Assembly: GCA_937924345.1 (NCBI GenBank)
Contig: CALDTD010000242.1
Coordinates: forward strand, 1-6,655
Length of the DNA stretch: 6,655 nucleotides
Direction: 5' to 3'
Origin: an uncultured Flavobacteriales bacterium
Lineage (GTDB): Bacteria; Bacteroidota; Bacteroidia; Flavobacteriales_D; Parvicellaceae
In this document: positions 1-6,655 of the stretch, piece by piece
Layout: every line of letters begins with the position of its first letter
Numbering within the stretch: position 1 is the first letter of the stretch
Translations under genes and position numbers: made by a program
Notes under the pieces: model-generated
Told to the model about the DNA's origin: nothing
The model's input: only the letters and a program-made list of their open reading frames with translations
Database searches by the model: none

Positions 1-659
1 ATATTGGTGAAGCTTTTTCTCAAATTTTTAATGGAGCATTTTCGCCAGACGCCTTAAAAGGTGGAGTTATTGGGGTTATTATTGTTGGGTTTCAACGTGC
101 CGCATTCTCTAACGAAGCAGGTGTTGGTTCAGCATCTATTGCACATTCTGCCGCTAAAACAGACGAACATGTAAGCGAAGGAATTGTAGCATTACTAGAG
201 CCATTTATAGATACTGTTGTTGTTTGTACGATGACAGCCTTGGTCTTAATTTTTACTGGTTATGCAAATGATTCACAAGGGTTAGAAGGAGCTGCCTTAA
301 CTTCTGCAGCGTTTCAATCTGCATTAGGAGATTGGTCGGCTTATGTACTAGCATTTGCAGCTATTCTATTTGCATTTTCTACTATGGTTTCTTGGTCTTA
401 TTATGGTTTAAAAGCGTGGACATTTATGCTGGGGGATTCAAAAGTAGCAGAATATGGCTATAAGTTTATGTTTTTAGTTTTTGTAGTAATTGGTTCTTCT
501 GCTGGTCTAGGAGCTGTAATTGATTTCTCAGACTTTATGATTCTAGGAATGGCTTTCCCTAATATTTTAGGATTATTGATTATGTCTGGAGAAGTAAGAA
601 CAGATATGAAAGATTATTTTGCAAGAATAAAATCTGGAGCTATTAAGAAGTTTAAGTAA
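1..659 (+). CDS. Sodium:alanine symporter (AGCS family), C-terminal part, 5' end outside window
   Basis: This is the C-terminal part of a secondary transporter that couples Na+ (or H+) entry to uptake of alanine or glycine across the inner membrane. The open frame runs from base 3 to the TAA at 657-659, giving 218 codons. A track starting at the ATG at 231 would miss 76 in-frame residues that are clearly part of the protein. The AGCS signature is plain in the first quarter: [14 protein letters not shown] at window codons 31-44, then AHSAAKT at 47-53, EG at 59-60 and [17 protein letters not shown] at 64-80. Further on, [10 protein letters not shown] is the usual family motif before a late membrane helix. 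Several hydrophobic helices follow and the protein ends in a lysine-rich cytoplasmic tail (KSGAIKKFK). Family members are usually about 450-550 residues, so more than half lies upstream. Family assignment is firm; the exact substrate is inferred from the family. Confidence 0.95.
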   Translation, partial: IGEAFSQIFNGAFSPDALKGGVIGVIIVGFQRAAFSNEAGVGSASIAHSAAKTDEHVSEGIVALLEPFIDTVVVCTMTALVLIFTGYANDSQGLEGAALTSAAFQSALGDWSAYVLAFAAILFAFSTMVSWSYYGLKAWTFMLGDSKVAEYGYKFMFLVFVVIGSSAGLGAVIDFSDFMILGMAFPNILGLLIMSGEVRTDMKDYFARIKSGAIKKFK

Positions 660-1079
660 TTACTGGATTTTTTTATAGATATAATTACCCTTTTAAATTT
701 AATGGTATAAATAAAAATAATAGGAAAATATATTTCAAACTTTATATAATCAAACTCTAGAATAAGTAAAGAATTAATTCTAGAAACTGCTTCCTTTTTC
801 CATTACCTATTATTCTTAATTATTAGAAAAACTTACTCAAGTTTGCATTTTGTTACTAATCTTTATAACTAATCTTAATTACAAAAATCTATTTTTTTCT
901 TAAAAGTTATACTGATGTAAGTAATTAACCTAAGTTCGATTCTAAAAAAGCAGAATGTTATTATTGATTTTAAGTATATTAGCCTATGATAATCTTTTTA
1001 CTTTCAATAAAGTCTAACACTATTACAAATCAGATAAATGTTATATTTTTATTATTAACAAAATTTAATACAAAAAGTT
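660..1079. other. Gene-free AT-rich gap between symporter and secreted-protein gene
   Basis: This 420-bp stretch contains no convincing reading frame, tRNA, rRNA or tandem repeat. By hand count it has about 81 G or C bases, roughly 19% GC, well below the coding DNA on either side. It should hold the 3' end of the symporter transcript and the promoter of the 1507-residue protein, but neither is clear. CAAGTTTG at 838-845 differs from the Bacteroidota -7 consensus TAnnTTTG at one of its six fixed bases, and TATATTTT at 1042-1049 lacks only the final G; neither has a good -33 TTG partner. The only notable structure is the inverted repeat at 756-784. The last 25 bases before the ATG at 1080 are A-rich, as is usual for leaders in this phylum. 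Confidence 0.7.
756..784. repeat. 8-bp perfect inverted repeat, possible hairpin downstream of the symporter
   Basis: The arms TCTAGAAT (756-763) and ATTCTAGA (777-784) are exact reverse complements separated by 13 bases. The 10-bp palindrome GAATTAATTC (771-780) overlaps the right arm, so two alternative foldings compete. A T5 run follows at 795-799, ten bases beyond the right arm. That is too far for a classical intrinsic terminator, and the stem is AT-rich. It could be a weak terminator for the symporter, a protein-binding site or chance in very AT-rich DNA. Confidence 0.35.
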
Positions 1080-4000
1080 ATGCTTTCAAAAATATTACTT
1101 TCTTGTCTAGTGTGTTTTATTTTCTTAGATAGCTTTGGTCAATTTTCTACTTTGATTCCTTCAAATACCGCAACTCATGTCGCTATCAATAGTGGGCGTT
1201 GGTTCGAAGGCTCAACATGGAATACAGGAACAATTCCTGGCGATGCAGCTATCGTTCACATACCTGTAGGGAAAATAGTTAGTTATGATAGTGTTTCTAC
1301 TGCTCATATTTTTGCAATTAGAGTCGATGGAGAATTTAACTGTGTCCAAACTACATTATCAGATTCAACCCATATTATATTCGAGACATTAATTGGAACA
1401 ATGGCCTCAAAGGTTAGATTTTTAGCGAACGATGTAGGAGATGGAAAAATTAATATAACGATAACTCCTTTTGACATTTTAGCACATAAAAATGGAACTA
1501 GCGGTTACGCCCAAGTTTGGAATGCAAATGCACATTCACACTATAATGATGGAGAAACGCATTACGAAGTAACGTACAATACAGCATCTAAGTATAGATA
1601 TAAAACACATGCTTTAGCAACCTCCGACAATTCAACAAATGCCACAAAGGTTACAGAAGCAACACGAACATTAATAGATGATGGCACAGGAATTTTAGGC
1701 CGATCTAGTTGGGATTCAACACAATTATCAATTGGTCTTATTACAATGGGCGAGTTGGAAATTATTGGTCAAGAAAAACTAGAAATGTCTAAATTATCAG
1801 CAAATGCAGATAAAGGTCAAAAAACAATCAATTTGTCAGATATTCCTGCTGGCTGGAAAGTTGGAGACCAAATATTGGTCTCAAGAGGAGGAGAAAGTAC
1901 AACGCCTAGTAATGGAGAGGATGTTAAAATTATAGAATCGATTTCTGGTACTACTATAACTACAACCAAAAAATTAAATAAAAATCATTGGGGTAGAGCA
2001 GCTGATAACCTACACTGTTATGTAGGTAATTTAACTAGAAATATCACCTTTAGATCTGGCGACATAAGCGATGTACACCATAGAGCACACCAAATGGCAA
2101 TGATGAACCCTACCAATGTAAAAATAAAAAATGCAGCATTTATAGACATGGGGCGAACAGATAAATCAAAATTATTAGATGATTTTACTTGGGATGAGTG
2201 GGTTCCAGCTTCAACTTTTAAATCCTATAGTTCTCCTCTTGGGCAAGAGGTGGCAAAGTTTAAACGAATGCCTGCAAAAGACATTTCTAACAGTAGAGGG
2301 AGGTATACGTTACACCTACATAGACTAGGAGCGAATGATACAACTAAATCTGCAACTATAGTCGGCAATGTAGTTTGGGGAAATCCTGGGTGGGGAATTA
2401 CACAACACCATTCAAAAGCCGATATATCTAAAAATGTAATTTATGAAGTAATTGGCTCTGGTTTAGTTTCTGAATCTGGTTCTGAAATAGGTTCTTGGGA
2501 TGATAATTTTGTTGTGGATATCGACAAAGGTCATACGACTAGTCCGTATGTAAGTGCTATTTATTTTGATGAATACCTGTTTTCTGGTCAAGGACTAGGA
2601 ATGAGAGGAAGGGCTGTAGTTTGTAAGAATAATGTAATTGTGAATGCAATTCAAGGAGTTGGAATTATGAATATGAATCCTAACTTGACAAACTCAGACA
2701 GAGTAGATCCAGTTGCACTTTCAAAAAGACCAGGATATGAAGTAGATAACTTTCCACTAGATATAAACGGATACTCTTCTGAAGGAGATGGAATAATACC
2801 AACCGAACCAGCTTTAATTATGGAAAACACTACAACAATATGGTGTGGAGATGGATTAAAGTCAATAGAACGAGAAATGGGAGTTAATCATGAGTCTCGA
2901 TCAGTTTTCGATGGGTTTATTTGTTGGGGTGCTGATATTGGGCTTAGAATAACCTATCAGGCAGATTATACATTTAGAGACGTATTTATATCTGGTAAAG
3001 CCCCCTCTTCTTCTTTTGGATTATACATGTGGAAGCATTCTCACAATCATTATTTTGAGAGAATAAAATTTGCAGATTTAGCATATGCAGTTACAGTTTC
3101 TAGACTAGTAGAAAATACAAACCAACCAAAAAAAATCAGAAATAATGGGTTTACACCTTGGTATTTTATTGATTTAGAAGTTGAAAACGTTCCTAAATTT
3201 TATAAAATTGAATTAGAAGATCCTACATCAACAACAACATATAATGAACATGGAGATAATCCAATTCATTTATCTTCATCAGATTTAACACCTAGATTAA
3301 CCACTTTTACTATTCTAGATTCTAGCGAACTTTATGTAGATGTAACAGGGGGTGATTTTAGATTCGAAATTGACGGAATTATAACCGATCAATCTGGGAG
3401 TTACAATATGGGGATAAGACAATCATTAGCTCAAGGAAATTTGCGACTTGGTTATCCAGAAAGAATATATGAATTTACCTCAAAAGCTAAATTTGAAGAA
3501 TATTTAACTAAAAATGGAATCTTTAAAGACACAGCCAATAATAATCAACTCTATTTTATAATTAATGAAGCACTTCCAGACAGAAGAACTTTTAAATATA
3601 CTAAGTTTCCTGTTAGAGTAAAAATAAAGAATGCTCCTTCAACCAGTTTGTATACAAACGCAGCTATAGAACCTTCCTTTAATTTAGAACCAAAATATCA
3701 AATAGTGAGTAGACTAGCCGATGTTTCTCAAAGTAGTACAAATAATTCGATAACAATGTATGGAGGCGCAATAGACGTTTCTGCAACAAAGGCGGTTGAT
3801 GGAAATAACAATGGGCGAAAAAACGTAAATCAATATCAAGATGGACTTTTACCAGTAGGAAGCTGGTCCGAAACAAATGTAGAGTTAGAGCCTTGGTATG
3901 ATCTTGATTTAAAAGAAACAAAAGATATAAAGTATATAGAGCTTTGGAATATTGTAGATACTAACGGATACGAAATTGAAACTATGGGAAGTAATTTTAA

Positions 4001-5603
4001 GGATTTTTATGTGTTAATATCAGATAATCCTTTTGGCACAGCAACACTAAGCCAAGCTTTAACAATTGCCCATACCTCTTATTTAAAAAACTCCACACCA
4101 ACTAGAAAATTTTCGATAAACGATATAGGAGTGAAAGGAAGATATATTAGAATTCAAGCAATAGGCACAACAAAACTGGAATTGGCAGAAGTAGAAGTTG
4201 TTGGTAGAAAATCAATTTGTCCTAAATCAAATGCTGGAGATGACAAAACTTCGTGTGTAGGTTCATCTGTACTTCTAGATGCTAATAATACTGATTTTGG
4301 AACAGGAGCTTGGACTTGGTCTCCATCAGCCCCTGTTTACGAGAACAGTACAACCGCCTCAGATTATAATGCAGAAATTAGTTTTTCATCAGGTGGGGTT
4401 TACACAGGAACTTGGTCTCTAACAAGTGGAACTTGCACTTTATCTTCGAATGAAATGACAGTTTCGATAAATAGTCCTAATTCTGTCGTTACAACAGACG
4501 CGTCAGGGTCTTGCTATAGTAGAGGAGATGCAAATTGGACTCATATTCTTGACAATAGCCAAAACATAATCGCATCATTTAAAGATAACGGACAGAACTT
4601 AGGTCAAGTAGACGCTAAAGTTTTCTATCACGGAGGAAATGCATTTAATATAAATAGTGGTGGTATTGGTGCATGCTCACAAGAAGCAGTTATGAATAGG
4701 AGTTATGTAATTAATACAGAAAAGACTCCAACAGGTAATGTTAGTTTAAGGCTGTATTTTACTGATGCAGAACTTACCGATTTAATACAAAAAGCTTCAT
4801 CAAATTCGTGTGATAGAGATAACTTAAATTCTATATCTGGTTTGTATGTTACTCAAGTTAGCGGAGCAAGTCAAGAAGACGGAGTGTTTGATGTTAATGA
4901 TGGGACAATAACAGGGCACACAACAATAAATAATGGGTTAGGAAATGCAACTTGGAGTGCAAATTATATAGAATTTGATGTCACAAAGTTTTCAGAGTTT
5001 TGGATTCATGGAAGCCCTTCAAATACACCACTTCCAGTAGAGCTTAGTAATTTTGAAGTAAAATGCGCTGATAAAAATAAATCTATTTTAAGTTGGACTA
5101 CGACCTCAGAACTTAATTCCAATTATTTCCTTTTAGAGAGAAGTCTAGATGCAGAAAACTGGTCTAAAGTAGGAATTGTCTCAGCCTCTGGGAATTCTAA
5201 CCAAACAAATCAATATACTTTTATAGATTATGGAGCTTTTACAGAGTCATTACAATATTATCGCTTAACACAAGTTGATTCGGACGGTCAAAAGAAAGTA
5301 TACCCTGCTATATATAGAAAATGTAACTTTACCGAACCTAGTATGAAAATATATCCCAATCCTTCTTACCTAGGCAATTTTACTTTAGAAATTAATTCAG
5401 ATTTTAGCAACGATAATTCCGAAGTTGTAATTAGTGATGTGCAGGGAAGAGTTATTGCTAAACGAAAAATTAATATTGAAATTGGTTCTCAAGAATTTAA
5501 TTTTACAGATATTAATTTAAAAGCAGGAACCTATTTAGTCCACATTAAAATAGGTGATAAAACGTTATTTTCACCAGAGAAAATTAATGTAATTTTTAAT
5601 TAA
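1080..5603 (+). CDS. Secreted G8 / beta-helix (CEMIP-like) protein with fucolectin-like domain and T9SS sorting domain
   Basis: Predicted cell-surface or released polysaccharide-binding, possibly polysaccharide-cleaving, protein of 1507 residues, intact. ATG 1080 is the only reasonable start: an in-frame TAA lies at 1056-1058 and a signal peptide follows directly (residues 1-20, cut near G20/Q21). Domains: G8 at about 38-175 (STWNTGTIPGD, IPVGKIVSYD); right-handed beta-helix at about 320-700, with HQMAMM then IDMG (337-358), RGRYTLHLH (406-414) and ITQHHSKADISKNVIYEVIGSG (in two parts, 440-461), matching the CEMIP/TMEM2 core pattern; an unassigned part at 700-877; an F5/8-type-C, fucolectin-like domain at 878-1042 (ATKAVDGNNNG, PWYDLDL, FYVLISDNPF, GRYIRIQ, LAEVEVVG); a PKD/Ig-like domain with C1047, C1059 and C1119; an unassigned module at 1143-1311; an FN3-like stretch starting LPVELSNF (1318-1325); and a T9SS type A sorting domain at 1421-1507 (YPNP, DVQGR, AGTYLVHI). 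The CEMIP family is linked to hyaluronan breakdown; activity here is inference. The flanking genes give no substrate clue. Confidence 0.9.
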   Translation: MLSKILLSCLVCFIFLDSFGQFSTLIPSNTATHVAINSGRWFEGSTWNTGTIPGDAAIVHIPVGKIVSYDSVSTAHIFAIRVDGEFNCVQTTLSDSTHIIFETLIGTMASKVRFLANDVGDGKINITITPFDILAHKNGTSGYAQVWNANAHSHYNDGETHYEVTYNTASKYRYKTHALATSDNSTNATKVTEATRTLIDDGTGILGRSSWDSTQLSIGLITMGELEIIGQEKLEMSKLSANADKGQKTINLSDIPAGWKVGDQILVSRGGESTTPSNGEDVKIIESISGTTITTTKKLNKNHWGRAADNLHCYVGNLTRNITFRSGDISDVHHRAHQMAMMNPTNVKIKNAAFIDMGRTDKSKLLDDFTWDEWVPASTFKSYSSPLGQEVAKFKRMPAKDISNSRGRYTLHLHRLGANDTTKSATIVGNVVWGNPGWGITQHHSKADISKNVIYEVIGSGLVSESGSEIGSWDDNFVVDIDKGHTTSPYVSAIYFDEYLFSGQGLGMRGRAVVCKNNVIVNAIQGVGIMNMNPNLTNSDRVDPVALSKRPGYEVDNFPLDINGYSSEGDGIIPTEPALIMENTTTIWCGDGLKSIEREMGVNHESRSVFDGFICWGADIGLRITYQADYTFRDVFISGKAPSSSFGLYMWKHSHNHYFERIKFADLAYAVTVSRLVENTNQPKKIRNNGFTPWYFIDLEVENVPKFYKIELEDPTSTTTYNEHGDNPIHLSSSDLTPRLTTFTILDSSELYVDVTGGDFRFEIDGIITDQSGSYNMGIRQSLAQGNLRLGYPERIYEFTSKAKFEEYLTKNGIFKDTANNNQLYFIINEALPDRRTFKYTKFPVRVKIKNAPSTSLYTNAAIEPSFNLEPKYQIVSRLADVSQSSTNNSITMYGGAIDVSATKAVDGNNNGRKNVNQYQDGLLPVGSWSETNVELEPWYDLDLKETKDIKYIELWNIVDTNGYEIETMGSNFKDFYVLISDNPFGTATLSQALTIAHTSYLKNSTPTRKFSINDIGVKGRYIRIQAIGTTKLELAEVEVVGRKSICPKSNAGDDKTSCVGSSVLLDANNTDFGTGAWTWSPSAPVYENSTTASDYNAEISFSSGGVYTGTWSLTSGTCTLSSNEMTVSINSPNSVVTTDASGSCYSRGDANWTHILDNSQNIIASFKDNGQNLGQVDAKVFYHGGNAFNINSGGIGACSQEAVMNRSYVINTEKTPTGNVSLRLYFTDAELTDLIQKASSNSCDRDNLNSISGLYVTQVSGASQEDGVFDVNDGTITGHTTINNGLGNATWSANYIEFDVTKFSEFWIHGSPSNTPLPVELSNFEVKCADKNKSILSWTTTSELNSNYFLLERSLDAENWSKVGIVSASGNSNQTNQYTFIDYGAFTESLQYYRLTQVDSDGQKKVYPAIYRKCNFTEPSMKIYPNPSYLGNFTLEINSDFSNDNSEVVISDVQGRVIAKRKINIEIGSQEFNFTDINLKAGTYLVHIKIGDKTLFSPEKINVIFN

Positions 5604-5711
5604 CCGAATTATAACTATAATTTATAGATTAGTAGACTGGATAGCTAATAACAAATAAAAAAATGAGTAACTACCACATTTTCATTTAACCTTTTTTATA
5701 AACTCTTATAC

Positions 5712-5736
5712 TTACTTTTGTTAGGTACAAAAGTAA
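5712..5736. repeat. 10-5-10 perfect palindrome overlapping the putative AsmA promoter
   Basis: The arms TTACTTTTGT (5712-5721) and ACAAAAGTAA (5727-5736) are perfect reverse complements around the 5-base centre TAGGT. The right arm ends 11 bases before the AsmA ATG. Each arm carries TACTTTTG, one per strand, which fits the Bacteroidota -7 consensus TAnnTTTG. It may be a symmetric operator, a pair of face-to-face promoter elements, or a hairpin in the leader. No continuous T-run follows directly, which argues against an intrinsic terminator. Confidence 0.6.
5713..5720 (+). promoter_or_regulatory. Putative -7 element (TACTTTTG) for the AsmA-family gene
   Basis: TACTTTTG matches the -7 consensus TAnnTTTG used by the primary sigma factor of Bacteroidota, and sits 27 bases before the ATG at 5748. 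Transcription would start at about 5726-5730, giving a leader of roughly 20 bases, which is usual in this phylum. No clear TTG -33 element occurs at the expected 17-23-base spacing, so the promoter is only half supported. It lies inside the left arm of the palindrome, so anything binding there would affect initiation. Confidence 0.45.
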
Positions 5737-5747
5737 TTTAGATTTTT

Positions 5748-6655
5748 ATGGAAAATAATAGCTCAGAAAAAAAGAAGAAAAATATTATTTCTAAGGTTTT
5801 GAAGTTAACAGGAATAAGCCTATTGGTAATTATCGGATTGCTTATAGCCTTACCTTTTTTCTTTAAAGATTCTATTGTCGATTTTATAAAAAAAACAGCA
5901 AACAATAACCTTACTGCCACTCTAGACTTTAAAAGTGTTGACTTGTCGTTACTTTCTTCCTTTCCTCAGTTTTCATTATCAATTAATGACCTTTCTGTTT
6001 CTGGTAAGAATGAGTTTGAGGGTGTAAACTTAGCTAAAGTTAAAAGTACAAATGTTTCGCTAAACTTAATGAGCGTGATTAATGGGCATTATGAAATAGA
6101 AAAAATAGCGATTGATGGCGCAAATGTCTATGTAAAAGTATTAGAAGACGGAACAGCAAATTATGACATTGTTAAAACAGACTCAGCAACAGTAGAAGAA
6201 ATTGAAGAAACAGAATCTTCAGATTTTAATTTTGCATTAACACATTACGAAATCACAAATTCTAATGTGGTTTATGATGATGAGAGTTTACTAACCTATG
6301 TAGGAATCAAAAACCTAAATCACGAAGGCGATCTTGTAATAAACAATGACCTCTATCAACTAACCACTAAAACATTGGTCGATGAGTTTACAACCAAATA
6401 CGAAAATATTGCTTACTTAAACAAAGTAAACGCAGATATCGATTTTATAGCCGATTTAGATTTAGCAAAAGGAATGTACACCTTCAAAAAAAATAATATA
6501 AAACTAAATGAACTAAACTTACATATTGATGGCTGGTTAGAAATGCTAGAAGAAGAAATGAATATGGATTTAACCTACGATGCACAAGAACAAAGCTTTA
6601 AGTCTTTATTAAGTATGGTTCCAGGAGTTTATACCGCAGATTTTGCTGAAATTGA
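5748..6655 (+). CDS. AsmA-family protein, N-terminal part, 3' end outside window
   Basis: The visible part is 302 codons plus two bases, with no stop in frame. ATG 5748 is the first possible start, because an in-frame TAG lies at 5739-5741. The protein opens with a lysine cluster (KKKK, residues 8-11) followed by one hydrophobic helix at about 20-39 (LTGISLLVIIGLLIALPFFF), so it should be anchored in the inner membrane with the rest in the periplasm. AsmA-type features follow: SVDLSLLSSFPQFSLSINDLSV soon after the helix (read in two overlapping pieces), then a short-strand pattern such as EKIAIDGANVYVKV and DGTANYDIV, and SMVPGVYTADFAEI at the window edge. AsmA, TamB and YhdP relatives form long lipid-conducting bridges across the periplasm in proteobacteria. 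A similar role in envelope lipid transport is inferred. Bacteroidota members are typically much longer, so well over half may be missing. It is separated from the upstream gene by 144 bp and probably has its own promoter. Confidence 0.85.
   Translation, partial: MENNSSEKKKKNIISKVLKLTGISLLVIIGLLIALPFFFKDSIVDFIKKTANNNLTATLDFKSVDLSLLSSFPQFSLSINDLSVSGKNEFEGVNLAKVKSTNVSLNLMSVINGHYEIEKIAIDGANVYVKVLEDGTANYDIVKTDSATVEEIEETESSDFNFALTHYEITNSNVVYDDESLLTYVGIKNLNHEGDLVINNDLYQLTTKTLVDEFTTKYENIAYLNKVNADIDFIADLDLAKGMYTFKKNNIKLNELNLHIDGWLEMLEEEMNMDLTYDAQEQSFKSLLSMVPGVYTADFAEI

Larger units (their letters stand above)
5604..5747. other. Short AT-rich gap before the AsmA gene
   Basis: These 144 bp contain no gene. 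No strong intrinsic terminator is visible after the TAA at 5601-5603. The palindrome AATTATA-AC-TATAATT (5607-5622) has only a 2-base centre and no G or C in its arms, so it is a poor hairpin. The promoter-like palindrome at 5712-5736 is the one feature of note. Confidence 0.6.

Noticed and set aside
231..659. Symporter taken as a 142-residue protein starting at the ATG at 231
   Set aside because: The same frame is open back to base 3 and encodes the AGCS signature upstream of that ATG, so it is an internal methionine.
935..942. TTCGATTC resembling a tRNA T-loop, a possible tRNA remnant or attachment site
   Set aside because: Only 3 of 5 T-stem pairs form, and no acceptor stem, anticodon arm or CCA end is nearby.
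1098..1109. Possible lipobox LLSC (residues 6-9) making the large protein a lipoprotein
   Set aside because: The cysteine is too close to the N-terminus, inside the hydrophobic core rather than after it. An ordinary signal peptide plus a T9SS sorting domain explains export better.
3679..3921. 80-codon minus-strand open frame
   Set aside because: It lies wholly inside the large plus-strand gene, has a low-complexity Leu/Phe/His composition typical of an antisense shadow, and has no recognisable motif.
5607..5622. AATTATA-AC-TATAATT palindrome as terminator of the large gene
   Set aside because: The 2-base centre cannot form a normal loop, the stem has no G or C, and no T-run follows.
5767..5895. 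A7 (5767-5773) and A8 (5888-5895) tracts near the AsmA start as phase-variation sites
   Set aside because: Similar A-runs occur elsewhere (about 3128 and 6486) as ordinary lysine/asparagine codons in AT-rich DNA, and the frame is intact.
5738..5920. 60-codon minus-strand open frame
   Set aside because: It overlaps the start of the AsmA gene. Its Phe-rich run is the reverse of the A-rich lysine codons there, so it is a shadow.

Overview
The window looks like chromosomal DNA from a marine-type member of the Bacteroidota, most likely class Flavobacteriia. The evidence is a low-GC composition, A-rich leaders in place of Shine-Dalgarno sites, a TAnnTTTG-type -7 promoter element, and a large exported protein that ends in a type IX secretion (T9SS) sorting domain. 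The genus cannot be named from the sequence.

Layout, all on the + strand: (1) 1-659, the C-terminal 218 codons of a sodium:alanine (AGCS-family) symporter whose start lies outside the window. (2) 660-1079, a 420-bp gene-free gap of only about 19% GC (hand count) with one 8-bp inverted repeat. (3) 1080-5603, one intact gene for a 1507-residue multidomain secreted protein. (4) 5604-5747, a short gap holding a 10-5-10 palindrome that contains a -7-like element. (5) 5748-6655, the first 302 codons of an AsmA-family inner-membrane-anchored protein that runs off the window.

The large gene is the interesting part. In order it has a signal peptide, a G8 domain, a right-handed beta-helix carrying a GRYxLHxH motif like that of the vertebrate hyaluronan-degradation proteins CEMIP and TMEM2/CEMIP2, an unassigned segment, a fucolectin-like F5/8-type-C domain, a cysteine-containing PKD/Ig-like domain, an unassigned Bacteroidota-type module, an FN3-like linker and a T9SS type A sorting domain. 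This fits a cell-surface or released protein that binds, and perhaps cleaves, a complex polysaccharide. Substrate and catalysis are inferred, not shown.

The flanking genes (amino-acid uptake and envelope lipid handling) have no evident functional link to it. The gaps on both sides suggest that each gene is its own transcription unit. No CRISPR array, tRNA, rRNA, transposase or phage gene is visible.
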